Notes: generated from the sequence alone by a model not told the origin. 64,000 nt of DNA from Candidatus Bathyarchaeota archaeon A05DMB-3 (GCA_019685555.1 JABFQN010000005.1:22898-86897), one strand, 5' to 3'. Shown: positions 42,983-52,230, counted from the first letter of the stretch. Translations and numbers: made by a program.

Positions 42983-43606
42983 ATGGAACCCATAACAGAC
43001 TTTCACTTGTTTTTGGCGTCTGTCGCGTTGGTTTCCTTGTCAGGGGTTATGATGCCTGGACCAGTATTTGCAGTGACTGTTGCAAAGGGATATGGAAACA
43101 AAAAGGCTGGAGTTTTAATAGCCATTGGACATGGGGCAATAGAGTTTCCACTAATTTTTCTCTTGTACCTAGGGCTTTCAGAGCTTTTCCGTTCCATCCC
43201 AGTTCAAAGGACTATAAGCTTCCTTGGAGGCTTAATTCTCATCTACATGGGTTTTCAAATGTTTAAAACGCGGAAAAAGGCAAGTGAAGAGCCGCGGCAT
43301 TCTGAGCACGCCTCTTTTATCGCTGGTTTTGTCGCAACTGGTGCAAATCCCTACTTTTTCCTCTGGTGGGTAACTGTAGGCGCTGCTCTCATCCTTAATG
43401 CTTCCATTTTTGGTTTTGTTGGGTTAATTGCATTTGCAGTGGTTCACTGGTCTTGCGATCTTATCTGGGACACTTTTGTTTCTGTGACGGTTTTCAAGTC
43501 ACGGCGCTTTTGGACAGAGAAAGTTTTTAACATTGTATTCTTTTTCTGCTTTGCAGTCTTAGCGATTTTCGGCTTATGGTTTATCATTTCAGCCTTGTTA
43601 TGGTAG
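42983..43606 (+). CDS. LysE/RhtB-family amino-acid exporter
   Basis: Six-helix membrane protein of 207 residues. The N-terminus has LFLASVALVSLSGVMMPGPV (the LysE PGP motif at the end of helix 1), followed by GYGNKKAGVLIAIGHGAIEF with LIFLLYLGLSELFRSIPVQR, GGLILIYMGFQMFKTRKKAS, then ATGANPYFFLWWVTVGAALI. The start is ATG 42983. Family members export amino acids and related metabolites; the neighbouring transaminase supports an amino-acid substrate. Same strand as the aminotransferase. Confidence 0.88.
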   Translation: MEPITDFHLFLASVALVSLSGVMMPGPVFAVTVAKGYGNKKAGVLIAIGHGAIEFPLIFLLYLGLSELFRSIPVQRTISFLGGLILIYMGFQMFKTRKKASEEPRHSEHASFIAGFVATGANPYFFLWWVTVGAALILNASIFGFVGLIAFAVVHWSCDLIWDTFVSVTVFKSRRFWTEKVFNIVFFFCFAVLAIFGLWFIISALLW

Positions 43607-43740
43607 GTCGCCCAATTTTTAGGGTTGTAAAGGATTTTGTGATAAACCACTCCCTAAAGCAGTAGTAGAAATGCAGAACAGTTTTGAGACAATATTTTAA
43701 GATTTTCTGCAGTGCTTAAGAAAGAAAATGGGGAGTGGTG

Positions 43741-45309
43741 TCACTCAGGAGGCAGTTCTTTAAACGCTAAAGTAACATCAATTCCTTCCCTTGCACGTTT
43801 TAGCCGCCATATGTAATACCACAAGACCGCACTGATGAGTACGCCTATATAGATTGGTGTCCATATGGCGTTGATTATTCCCATTTCGGGCGATGTGTAA
43901 TAAGCCCACAATAGCACCCCTGTCGCTATGAGGCTTACAATTCCAGACATGACTGCAACCAACGGCCATCGGTGTGGCGATGCATCCCATATATGTCTAA
44001 CTTTTTTGACGAATGGAAACAGCATTACGCTGATGCCTACTACGCCCCACATTATCATGGTTTCAAATACTCCGATTGCTATTCCTCCAAGCCATTCTGG
44101 AGCCAACGCATATAGAGTTAGAACAATCTGTCCAAGTATGAAGAACAGCGTGTACAGCTTTAATGGAGAATTAAACCTTGGATGAATGTCTGTGAACCAT
44201 CTTGGCCCAATGTTATCCATTGCTTGTGCAAACATTATCCTTGAGAAGACAACATAGGTCATTGGTACCCATATGTAATTGAAAGCCACAAAGTTGAATG
44301 TTATTAAAAACTTAGCCAGATAGTTGTCCGTTAAAATTGCGGCCAAGTTAGCGTAGGTTGGAGGAAACGGCATATTATACCATTCCGGTCCAGCGTTGTC
44401 TACATATGCGCAGGCCCCCATGAACTTGTAGCCTAAGTTGTTGTCTAAGACATACCCAGCCCACATGCAGAATATTGCTGGAACAAGGCACGCAAGCACC
44501 TGGGCCATTAAAATATTGCGTTCAGGCCTTTTAACTTCGCCACCTATGTATCCGATGACAAATCCATAGGACACAGCCCAAGAAATGCTCGGCATCAAAC
44601 CTAATGTAGATGCCCAATTCCATGTGCTAGGTGCGTATCCCGCATCTTCTGCAAGCGTTATCATTTCTTGATAAGTTGCAGAGCCATATTCGGTAGCTAT
44701 TGCGTTCCATTTTGATATGAAAACGTCTGAAGGTGTAATTGACAAAAGAATTAAAGCTACAAAGACACCTATCATGCCAATTGCAACGCATATTTTTTGC
44801 GTCCAGAGGTAATATTTGAAGCCGAGGAGAACAATAACAAAGCTTAGGACCATGGCAAGAGTGCCTATCAGATATATGCCAGCTGTTGACGCAAAGAAAC
44901 TTACTATTTCCTCAGGCCAACCGAGCGCGGAGCCAACCATCACTAGGCCCGGGCTTGCATTCCACGCAGCTAACAATCCTGACCAACATAGTGAACCGAA
45001 ACATTTACCGTAGCTTGTCACCACTCCGACAGCAGGGTGAATGATTCTTGAGTTGTAAACATAATCTCCACCACTTCGCGGCATGGATCCGCCAAGTATT
45101 CCCCAAGCTAATGCAGCTCCAAAAGCGGTTAACGCCAACACTATTATGGAGCCAATCACCATGTTTCCGCCTGGAAAGGTGTATAGTCCCCAGCTGTGCA
45201 TAGACCATATGCCTACACCAAGTCCGTTGTTTAAGAAGCCCAACAGGAAAGCGTCGAACAAAGATGCTTCTCTCGACAATCCACTAGCCTTTCTTGCAAA
45301 AACAGCCAT
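43741..45309 (-). CDS. APC-family amino-acid permease
   Basis: Amino acid/polyamine transporter with about 12 helices. Start ATG 45309 (MAVFARKASGLSREASLFDA) is favoured, with GGGAG 5-10 bases upstream; the frame is open to 45489 but the additional 60 residues are basic, unlike permease N-termini, and would overlap the next gene's start. Motifs: LLGFLNNGLGVGIWSMHSWG, LGGSMPRSGGDYVYNSRIIH (APC-type S/P-R-x-G-x-x-Y), YGFVIGYIGGEVKRPERNIL. About 522 residues. Divergent from the broken saccharopine-dehydrogenase-like gene. Confidence 0.9.
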   Translation of the reverse strand: MAVFARKASGLSREASLFDAFLLGFLNNGLGVGIWSMHSWGLYTFPGGNMVIGSIIVLALTAFGAALAWGILGGSMPRSGGDYVYNSRIIHPAVGVVTSYGKCFGSLCWSGLLAAWNASPGLVMVGSALGWPEEIVSFFASTAGIYLIGTLAMVLSFVIVLLGFKYYLWTQKICVAIGMIGVFVALILLSITPSDVFISKWNAIATEYGSATYQEMITLAEDAGYAPSTWNWASTLGLMPSISWAVSYGFVIGYIGGEVKRPERNILMAQVLACLVPAIFCMWAGYVLDNNLGYKFMGACAYVDNAGPEWYNMPFPPTYANLAAILTDNYLAKFLITFNFVAFNYIWVPMTYVVFSRIMFAQAMDNIGPRWFTDIHPRFNSPLKLYTLFFILGQIVLTLYALAPEWLGGIAIGVFETMIMWGVVGISVMLFPFVKKVRHIWDASPHRWPLVAVMSGIVSLIATGVLLWAYYTSPEMGIINAIWTPIYIGVLISAVLWYYIWRLKRAREGIDVTLAFKELPPE

Positions 45310-45442
45310 CTTTCTCCCACTCCTTGAAATACCATGAGTTTTCCGTATGCCTTTATAAGTTTTGTGGAAGAAGCTTCTAACTTTAAAATTGTTTTCAAAT
45401 ATTTCGACAATTATTAGGATTTTGTTCAAACTTTCGAAAAAT

Positions 45443-45452
45443 CTTAAATATC
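45443..45452 (+). promoter_or_regulatory. TATA-like element before the broken dehydrogenase gene
   Basis: CTTAAATATC about 32 bases upstream of the ATG at 45484, in the divergent spacer with the permease gene. It suggests that the promoter is still intact although the gene is not. Confidence 0.4.
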
Positions 45453-45483
45453 GACAAGCCATCAAAGCATAGTGGGTGAAAGT

Positions 45484-46652
45484 ATGCATGTTGCGGTTTT
45501 AGGAGGAGCGGGATTAACAGGAAGATGTGCTGTTAGAGATCTCTTAGAAACAACAAGTTGGGACATAACAGTTGCAGATTATGCCTTTGAAAAAGCCAAA
45601 AACTTGCGGAACAACTGAAGAGTAAGCGAATTTCCGTTACACAGGTTGACGTAAAAAACATAGAAGAAACTGTGAAAGTTATCAAAGATGCGGATGTTGT
45701 CGTCAACGGTGTACAATATTACTTCAACATTGACGTTATGAAAGCTTGTTTGAAGGCGAAAGTTCCCTACATTGATTTTGGAGGATTATATCACATGACA
45801 CTGAAACAGCTGGAACTAAATTAAGAGTTCAAAAAAGCGGGGCTAACAGCGTTAATAGGAATGGGAGCTCAGCCAGGAGTCTCTAATTTAATGATAAGGT
45901 ATGCCGCAGACAAATTGGATACTGTGGAAACAGTCAAAATACGAGATGGATGGATAGACCTAACAGAGGGAGCCCCCCCATTTGTTGTCACATGGTCATT
46001 TGCAACAATAATGGACGAAATTACTCTTCCAGCAGTGGTGTTCGAAAATGGGGCTTTTAAAGAAGTCCCTCCGCTTACAGGCAAAGAAACAGTATCCTTC
46101 CCTGAACCTGTGGGACAACAAGAAGTGTATTTGACTTTACATTCAGAGCTCGCAACTATACCGGAATCTTTCTCAAAGAAGGGATTGAAAAACTGCGACT
46201 GGAAAGAGGGAGGACCAGACTTCATTAGGTATAAGCTTCTTCGAGACATGTGCCTAACAAGCGAAAAGCCTATAGAGATAAAAGGAGTCAAAATACCGCC
46301 AAAAGATTTTGTCCTTAAAACATTAGAGGCAAATAACCTAATAGGTTTCCCAAAAAATGTAGAGCCCAATGACTACGAAATAACACGAGTTGAAGTCATT
46401 GGGAAAAGAAAAGGGAAAAAAGTAACATACGTATTAGACACGATATTCCCAGCTAAAAAAGAATGGCGTGTTAGCTGTTCCCAGTATAACGTTGGCGTGC
46501 CCGCATCCATTGCAGCTCAAATGCTCATTTCAGAGAACATTAGGGAAAAAGGTGTTGTTCCACCAGAAGTGTGCATAAATCCGGAGCCCTTCTTCCATGA
46601 ACTAGCGAAAAGGAACATTTACGTCTATGTGCAAGAAAGGTTTCCAGTCTAA
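45484..46652 (+). pseudogene. Saccharopine dehydrogenase-like oxidoreductase, broken by a frameshift and a stop
   Basis: Intact relatives are NAD(P)-dependent lysine/carboxynorspermidine-type dehydrogenases with a Rossmann fold. ATG 45484 gives MHVAVLGGAGLTGRCAVRDL and TVADYAFEKAKNLRNN, then a stop. One base over, at the A-run 45598-45602, the frame becomes KLAEQLKSKRISVTQVDVKN with VVVNGVQYYFNIDVMKACLK and YIDFGGLYHMTLKQLELN, then an in-frame TAA (45822-45824), then EFKKAGLTALIGMGAQPGVS through to the C-terminus at 46652. A lost A in the run and one nonsense change explain everything. An independent ORF from 45861 (263 residues) remains. Either decayed gene or assembly errors. Confidence 0.85.
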
Positions 46653-46811
46653 AAACTTGCATGATTTAGATGCATTTAAATAAATTCTCAATTTACACCT
46701 TTTTCCAGTTTTTCACAATTCAACATTCACCATTTCTCTCTACGAAGCACTTGCTGATAAGCTTAAACCTTTAAAAGGTGAACCTCGCCACACATAAAAT
46801 GGTGTTCAACA

Positions 46812-47387
46812 ATGGGTGAAAACATTTGCGAATTTCAAATAGGTAAGGCGAAACTCTGCTTAGTGCAAGGCGACATAACAGAAATGGAAACAGATGCCAT
46901 AGTTAACGCCGCAAATCCTTCGCTCATGGGAGGCGGCGGAGTAGACGGGGCAATTCATCGAAAGGGCGGACCAAAAATCCTTGAGGAATGTAAACAAATA
47001 AGAGCAACGGAATGGCCTAACGGGCTTCCAACGGGAAAAGCCGTAATAACTTCGGGAGGAAATTTAAGGGCAAAATACGTCATCCATACTGTGGGACCAG
47101 TCTGGCGGGGAGGAAACAGCGGAGAACCAGAACTTTTGGCTGAAGCTTATCGAAACTCTTTGACGTTGGCTGTTTCGAAGAGCTTAAAAACCATAGCTTT
47201 TCCATCAATAAGTACTGGTGCGTACGGATACCCAATAGAAAGGGCTTGCAAAGTAGCCTTAAAAACGGTTAAGGAGTTTTTGGAAAAGGAAGATAAACTT
47301 GACAAAGTGGTGCTTGTCTTATTTAGCAGGCGGGACTTTGAAGTTTACAAAGAAGCAATAAAAGAAATTCTGCCACAGAAATTTTAG
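46812..47387 (+). CDS. Macrodomain protein (ADP-ribose / O-acetyl-ADP-ribose hydrolase family)
   Basis: Single Appr-1-p-processing macrodomain, 191 residues. The ADP-ribose-binding pattern is present: DAIVNAANPSLMGGGGVDGA with the following IHRKGGPKI, KAVITSGGNLRAKYVIHTVG, then the phosphate loop PSISTGAYGYPIERACKVAL. The N-A-A-N and G-G-G-V residues point to the MacroD type with deacylase or ADP-ribosyl-hydrolase activity. It converges with an unknown gene 2 bases away. Confidence 0.93.
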   Translation: MGENICEFQIGKAKLCLVQGDITEMETDAIVNAANPSLMGGGGVDGAIHRKGGPKILEECKQIRATEWPNGLPTGKAVITSGGNLRAKYVIHTVGPVWRGGNSGEPELLAEAYRNSLTLAVSKSLKTIAFPSISTGAYGYPIERACKVALKTVKEFLEKEDKLDKVVLVLFSRRDFEVYKEAIKEILPQKF

Positions 47388-47389
47388 CA

Positions 47390-47626
47390 TTAGTACCTAA
47401 TGTATACTTTGCCTCCAAGCTCTTCAACGCTTATTTTAAACTTTTCTAAAACTTGTTTCATTCTGTCATTGACCAAAATCCGCCAGCCTCTTGGACCACT
47501 AGGGACTTTCACTTCTATTATGCAGTAATACTGCTCCCCCAACAAAGCAACCCCGCAAACTTCTTCAAATAAAACGTTAGAATGGGGACATTTAAGCCAT
47601 GCGAATTTAAAGTATGAATCATCCAT
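47390..47626 (-). CDS. Hypothetical protein, 78 residues
   Basis: Not recognised. Compact soluble protein with alternating strands (YCIIEVKVPSGPRGWRILVN) and a helix (MKQVLEKFKISVEELGGKVY). Two cysteines (KCPHS, EVCGV) but no metal motif. Its 3' end is 2 bases from that of the macrodomain gene. It lies 30 bases after the next minus-strand gene, so they could form a pair. Confidence 0.6.
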   Translation of the reverse strand: MDDSYFKFAWLKCPHSNVLFEEVCGVALLGEQYYCIIEVKVPSGPRGWRILVNDRMKQVLEKFKISVEELGGKVYIRY

Positions 47627-47656
47627 ATTCTAAAGTCAGATTCCGAATAAACACGG

Positions 47657-48256
47657 TCAATTTTCACCAAAATCAAGAACTAAACATGGAACTATGCTCA
47701 TATGCAACAAACTGCTTATATCGCTCCTAATTAAAAAGGGGTCTATGTAGGCAATTAACGTTTTTCCATAGGCATCCATCTTAATCCTCCAAAATCTTTT
47801 CAAGTCTTTTTCAGCAAGCCTCCTCCGCTCTTCCATGTTAGACTGCACCGCAAGTTCGATGGATTTTAGATAGAAATCTGTTATGGAATAATTTACTAAT
47901 CGTAAATTGAATTTTAACTCTTTGTCGTTGAGTTTTTCCCGCGTTCTAAGGCTGGCGATTATAGCGTTTCCAACGTCTTTTAGGCTTTCCTCTTTCAAAA
48001 CTATTAGTGGGCAAATGAAGCTTGAAGCTTGAAAAAGGGAATCCACAACAGGGTTTTCCTCAATTTTTGGCAAAGTTAACAGTTTCTTCCATTTCAACTC
48101 AAGCCCTAGAGTTTCAGAAACCCCGAGTTCTCTATACTTAAACTTCTTTTTAAGCCAATCCAGTTCTGCTTTTGGAGAAACCCCTTTTGAAAAGTAGACG
48201 ATTCCCCTAAGGTTTTTCACCAAGTAGAGATGAAAAGGCTTTGAGATTTCGCACAC
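47657..48256 (-). CDS. Hypothetical protein, 199 residues
   Basis: Not recognised. Soluble, alpha/beta: FHLYLVKNLRGIVYFSKGVS, then LDWLKKKFKYRELGVSETLG, helical middle with ESLKDVGNAIIASLRTREKL, and MDAYGKTLIAYIDPFLIRSD near the C-terminus. No signal peptide or membrane helix. It may share a transcript with the 78-residue gene downstream. Its promoter would lie in the 165-base gap shared with the divergent gene at 48422. Confidence 0.65.
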   Translation of the reverse strand: MCEISKPFHLYLVKNLRGIVYFSKGVSPKAELDWLKKKFKYRELGVSETLGLELKWKKLLTLPKIEENPVVDSLFQASSFICPLIVLKEESLKDVGNAIIASLRTREKLNDKELKFNLRLVNYSITDFYLKSIELAVQSNMEERRRLAEKDLKRFWRIKMDAYGKTLIAYIDPFLIRSDISSLLHMSIVPCLVLDFGEN

Positions 48257-48394
48257 AATAATTGACTTATGCCTTCCTTGAAGTCTTAAACTTTATTCTG
48301 TTCTTTTAAAGGGGGCTGGCGTGTTGGCTGTAACTTCAGCAAACATGGAGACGTCTCCCGCAAATCCCCTTTTTTCTGTAAGAGAGAAAAAGTC

Positions 48395-48404
48395 TTTATA
48401 AATA
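48395..48404 (+). promoter_or_regulatory. TATA box of a probably leaderless gene
   Basis: TTTATAAATA ends 17 bases before the ATG at 48422. An archaeal TATA at this distance places the transcription start at or next to the start codon, and no Shine-Dalgarno is visible. Seen in sequence; leaderless translation is inferred. Confidence 0.5.
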
Positions 48405-48421
48405 AAAGTTAAGTTGTATTC

Positions 48422-49465
48422 ATGCAAATAGTTGCGTTTGATTCGGGCGACTTCTCTCGCCGAAAGAAGGTTGAAGGAAAAAAGGAGATAGTCTTCTTTA
48501 CTCCCTTGGGCATCGGAGTGTCTATTAATGAGAAATCAATGGAGAAGTTCAAGTCTGTCTATTTGAATGCTTGTAAGAAGTTGGCTGGGGAGTTTAGGGT
48601 TCCGACTAAGCGTGTTGTGTATTCGCATGCTAATTTGTGGAAGGAGATTGGTCATAGGAAGGCTGTGCCTTTTTGTGATAATGTTATAAAAGAGTTGCAG
48701 AAGCTTATCGACTTGGTTTTTGTTTCTTATGTGGTTCTTCCTCCAGATGAAGTTGAAAGTGTCAAAGTTGGTGGTTATGGCTGTCCGATTGAGGATATTC
48801 CTACGATGACTTTTCTTAGAAATCTTTCTCCGATGTTTTCGTATATTACTGCTTGGAGTTATACTGGGCGGCATATGAAGGAAAATCATGCGTATCTGCT
48901 TCACAATTTTTCCAGCAAGCTCACTATAGCTTGGCAAGATCTGACTGAACATACTGCTCCAAAAATTTTCCCTAAGGGTGATGAGTGTAACCCACTTATT
49001 TCAATCGCTGATATGTTTGCTTACTTGACGGATAAGAAGCTTTGGGATGCAAAGTTGTGGCTGGAGCCTGATAACATAGTGAATGTTTGGGCTGACTATG
49101 ATTTTGAGGTTGAAGTTCGTTTTCTTGATGAAAATGTGCTTTCAAAGTATAGATGGTTCAGCCAAGAGCAGATCGATACCACGAATTATTTGGTGCGCCC
49201 TATGATTTTTCTGGACATTGAGGGGATTAGCATATCAAAAGTAACTGGTGATCCTTATGTTAGTGCTGCTGCTTATGCTTTTTTGAAGGGTGGTGGTTTT
49301 CAAGGTTTCGATGAAGGCATAGATGCAGGAAAAATTAGAGATGGTGACGTGTATGCTTATGCTGGAGAGAAAGCTAAGGAGCGAGCGTTTGCATTTAAGG
49401 ATATGTATGATATTGAAGTTTATTCCATTAGGGAGTTGCGGCAGAAGGTTCAAGTACTGCTTTAA
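48422..49465 (+). CDS. Unknown protein, possibly DUF3800-like (RNase H fold)
   Basis: 347 residues. Weak signs of the DUF3800 group: an N-terminal first strand with an acidic residue (MQIVAFDSGDFSRRKKVEGK, D7 and D10) and a later NPLISIADMFAYLTDKKLWD (about 195-214) that matches the family's D-x-x-A(Y) helix. The C-terminal third contains YVSAAAYAFLKGGGFQGFDE and YDIEVYSIRELRQKVQVLL. I cannot show catalytic residues with certainty. It begins the DNA-processing region and is followed by the PLD-nuclease gene on the opposite strand. Its codon use is richer in G and T than genes upstream, hinting at different ancestry. Confidence 0.6.
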   Translation: MQIVAFDSGDFSRRKKVEGKKEIVFFTPLGIGVSINEKSMEKFKSVYLNACKKLAGEFRVPTKRVVYSHANLWKEIGHRKAVPFCDNVIKELQKLIDLVFVSYVVLPPDEVESVKVGGYGCPIEDIPTMTFLRNLSPMFSYITAWSYTGRHMKENHAYLLHNFSSKLTIAWQDLTEHTAPKIFPKGDECNPLISIADMFAYLTDKKLWDAKLWLEPDNIVNVWADYDFEVEVRFLDENVLSKYRWFSQEQIDTTNYLVRPMIFLDIEGISISKVTGDPYVSAAAYAFLKGGGFQGFDEGIDAGKIRDGDVYAYAGEKAKERAFAFKDMYDIEVYSIRELRQKVQVLL

Positions 49466-49689
49466 TAATAGCTATTCAATTATTATGGTACATTGATGGA
49501 TAATGCCGACAAGGAATTATCCACACATTATGTGATTGTTAATTAACCTAAAAAACTTTGCGATTCCTTAATCCAGAAAGATCATCTATTTTATGGTACT
49601 TGAGCAATCAGCCGAGATTTGCATATTTTCACTGGAGCGCAGATGCCTTTCGCAAATTCTCTTTTCTTTTGTAGAAAACTATGCTATAA

Positions 49690-50799
49690 TTACGGTAATC
49701 TTTTGATTAAGTAATCCCAAAGCCATTTCTCATCTATGCGTTTAAGTGTTCCTTGTTTTCCCAATGTATTCACCAGCCGGTCATCCGCCCTTCTTGGCCA
49801 TTCGCTATACCACCAGTACTTCACATTCATCTGATATCCATAAGATATTGTTGACATTTCTCGATACTTGTATTGGGACTTGGATGTTACTTGAGCTATG
49901 CCAAAAACTCTGCTCTCAGAGTATACAATGAATACATCTCCCGGTGAGAAAGCTGTCTTGAAGGCCCATAATTGATCTGTAACATATTTCACATTGGTCT
50001 TTCTGTCAGAATCAATATCCAAAACAGTTTTAGCTGCTCGAGCTACTGCTTGCCTCAAAGATTCGTATGACTTAAAATCCTTCAGATCGCCAGCTTCATC
50101 CCATCCTATTGCAATAAATCCTTCTCCATCCTCATCAATGTTTTTTAACCATTCAAACCAATAGCGTGCATCCCTACCTGGGGCAATCTTCCATATGATC
50201 TTGGGGCACAGTTCCTGTAGGTCAAGTTTCCTTTTTGGAGAAGAGGGAAGATCGTCTTCTTTAGGTCCTGTATGAGCGCGTCCTTGTGTTTCATACAACC
50301 GTGATCTATACGCATCTACATGTTTTCTTTTTAAATATGGGGCAGAATTAAAGTATAGCTCAAAAAACTCCAGTACGTCTTTCATGAAGTATGGGCTTGG
50401 GTCTTCCACGAGTATGTTTGCTTCGGCATTAGTGCTTTGAGCTGCTTCCGTGAGGTTGGACGAACCAACAATTACGCATGGATGAGTTCCGTGAAAAATT
50501 AATAGTTTAGGATGAAAGCCGCGATTGTTTAACTTTTTCACCTTTATATTTTTTCTTTGTTGAGAAAGATTTAACAGGAGTTCTGCAGATTCCTTGTCTG
50601 TTATTCCTTGCCTCAAAGATAGACCAAACACAATTCGTATTGGTATGTTTCTCTTGAATAGAGAATCAGCATTTTTTAATAAGGTTCTTAAACCGCCAAT
50701 CTTTACATAAGCCATTGCTATATCGAGTTGTGTGCAATCAGGCAAAAGATCTGATAGTTTATTGGCAAGGGAAGGACCATCAAGAAATGATACTTTCAT
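49690..50799 (-). CDS. PLD-type nuclease fused to an EVE/PUA-like domain
   Basis: About 369 residues. The N-terminal phospholipase-D-like domain (about 1-165) has the HxK motif in RGFHPKLLIFHGTHPCVIVG (H96, K98) followed by GSSNLTEAAQSTNAEANILV, with Ser and Asn in the proper places. The C-terminal domain (about 200-369: EGFIAIGWDEAGDLKDFKSY, QLWAFKTAFSPGDVFIVYSE, SRVFGIAQVTSKSQYKYREM) resembles the EVE-like modified-base readers of McrB-type restriction enzymes. ATG 50799 has AGAGG upstream; a further ATG at 50817 is possible. It is divergent from nurA with a 96-base spacer. A modified-DNA-targeting nuclease is inferred. Confidence 0.8.
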   Translation of the reverse strand: MKVSFLDGPSLANKLSDLLPDCTQLDIAMAYVKIGGLRTLLKNADSLFKRNIPIRIVFGLSLRQGITDKESAELLLNLSQQRKNIKVKKLNNRGFHPKLLIFHGTHPCVIVGSSNLTEAAQSTNAEANILVEDPSPYFMKDVLEFFELYFNSAPYLKRKHVDAYRSRLYETQGRAHTGPKEDDLPSSPKRKLDLQELCPKIIWKIAPGRDARYWFEWLKNIDEDGEGFIAIGWDEAGDLKDFKSYESLRQAVARAAKTVLDIDSDRKTNVKYVTDQLWAFKTAFSPGDVFIVYSESRVFGIAQVTSKSQYKYREMSTISYGYQMNVKYWWYSEWPRRADDRLVNTLGKQGTLKRIDEKWLWDYLIKRLP

Positions 50800-50841
50800 A
50801 ACGCTGCCTCTAATCATTCTTAGTTTTGCAAATACTTGAAT

Positions 50842-50870
50842 CTTAAATATTATGACCTAATTTAAATATT
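50842..50870. promoter_or_regulatory. Divergent promoter between the PLD nuclease and nurA genes
   Basis: In the 96-base spacer, TTTAAATATT (50861-50870, plus strand) lies about 25 bases before the nurA ATG, and ATAATATTTAAG (50842-50853, minus strand) lies about 40 bases before the PLD gene's start. nurA also has a TGAGGAT Shine-Dalgarno at 50884-50890. The elements overlap closely, so the two units may be expressed together. Confidence 0.45.
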
Positions 50871-50895
50871 AAACAGAAATTGCTGAGGATTTGAG

Positions 50896-52230
50896 ATGCC
50901 AGATTTCCTCGAAGAGTTCGCTTCTTCAATATCAGGCAAGAAGGATGTTTTGAAAGAGAAAATTTTTAAGGGCAAGTCCAATCCACTTGATAACCGTTTT
51001 AGAAATGTCTTTAATTATCACTGGATTCCGCTTGTTGAAATAAGCAGGTATTCGGCGGGGACAGGCTATTTTAGTGTAATGGCTGTGGATTCGAGCGTTT
51101 ACACCAATCTCCTTTCGACCGGTGGAATTTTTTATGTGATTAGGTCTTTGGCTGTCTGTAGGGATCAGGAAAAGAAACTTTTGGAAACTGATGCGTTCTT
51201 TACTAAAGCCAGTTTTCTGGAATCACAGCTTTTTGTTGGAAGGAAAATGGAGATGTTTGAGTTCTTGGTTGCAATTGATGCTCTTAAAAGTGGTTTCAAA
51301 TGTTGCGGTATTCTGATTGATGGTTCGTTGTACGGTCGAGTCTCACATGTACCTATTGAGACAAAAGTTGAGGATCAGCGACTTGTGCTTTTGCATTATT
51401 TTCAGGTTTACCGTGAGCTTCTTGATTTGTGTAAATCTGAGAAGATTTTGCTGATGGGTGTAAGCAAAGAAAGCAGGTCTACTTTTTATCGTGATTATTT
51501 GCTTAAGCTGATTTTTGAGGAAACGCTCAAGAGCTTGGATTCAAGCATCGACGCTGCTGATTTGCATAGACTAAAACCTATCTTTGCGGAGACATTGGAC
51601 GATGAAAAATCTGCTCTAAGGAAATTCGCAAAACTTCACAATAAATATGGAAAAAAGCTTGATAGCATAGCTCTTATCCTTGAGGAGCTTATCTCTTCTC
51701 GGCCAGACTATCAGCTTATCATGAATTATGCTCAAACCCCTGGATACACTCAACCGTTGCTGCTTGGGCCTTCAGCAAGAACGGCACGTCGACTTGAAGC
51801 ATGTTTGAAGGATCCTGCCAGATATGTGCGGGCTCACTTTCCTGTGACAGTTCGAGAGAAAGGAAAGGATTTTGTGGATTGGGCTTCTAATATACTTTTA
51901 AACCTTGCTGGTTTTCCTGGGATTGTATCGTTCTATTTATTGCTTGACGTTAGGGATTCACCCATAAGAATTGATATACCCTGTTGGGATCACACTTTTG
52001 CACGTACTGGCTGGCCCAAGCCGATAGACTTCAATGTTGACGAGGTTCTGAAGGTCATGGTGACTGGCTATTGTGGATTGGATTGTTATAATCTTTGGCT
52101 TAAGAATGTGGATGAGAGGGTTAGGCTTAAGAAGCGTGTCGTGGATAACTTATATTTCCCGTTTATGGAAAGGTTGTTTGGCGAGAAAATAATTCGAGGA
52201 AGGGGGTATAGACGTGTCAAGTACCCTTAA
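50896..52230 (+). CDS. nurA: NurA 5'-3' nuclease
   Basis: Nuclease of archaeal DNA-end resection, working in a complex with the HerA translocase. 444 residues, near the family range. Motif I Asp lies in FSVMAVDSSVYTNL (D65), further acidic positions in GILIDGSLYGRVSH (about 140-153) and the C-terminal PIRIDIPCWDHTFA. It starts the four-gene set and its end overlaps herA by 17 bases. Confidence 0.9.
   Translation: MPDFLEEFASSISGKKDVLKEKIFKGKSNPLDNRFRNVFNYHWIPLVEISRYSAGTGYFSVMAVDSSVYTNLLSTGGIFYVIRSLAVCRDQEKKLLETDAFFTKASFLESQLFVGRKMEMFEFLVAIDALKSGFKCCGILIDGSLYGRVSHVPIETKVEDQRLVLLHYFQVYRELLDLCKSEKILLMGVSKESRSTFYRDYLLKLIFEETLKSLDSSIDAADLHRLKPIFAETLDDEKSALRKFAKLHNKYGKKLDSIALILEELISSRPDYQLIMNYAQTPGYTQPLLLGPSARTARRLEACLKDPARYVRAHFPVTVREKGKDFVDWASNILLNLAGFPGIVSFYLLLDVRDSPIRIDIPCWDHTFARTGWPKPIDFNVDEVLKVMVTGYCGLDCYNLWLKNVDERVRLKKRVVDNLYFPFMERLFGEKIIRGRGYRRVKYP

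Noticed and set aside
45310..45489. 60-residue N-terminal extension of the APC permease
   Set aside because: Charged, unlike transporter N-termini; overlaps the divergent gene's start and TATA element, while ATG 45309 has a good ribosome site.
49466..49689. Possible RNA gene or repeat in the longest spacer
   Set aside because: No tRNA-like arms, box motifs or repeats were seen; it is plain AT-rich sequence.
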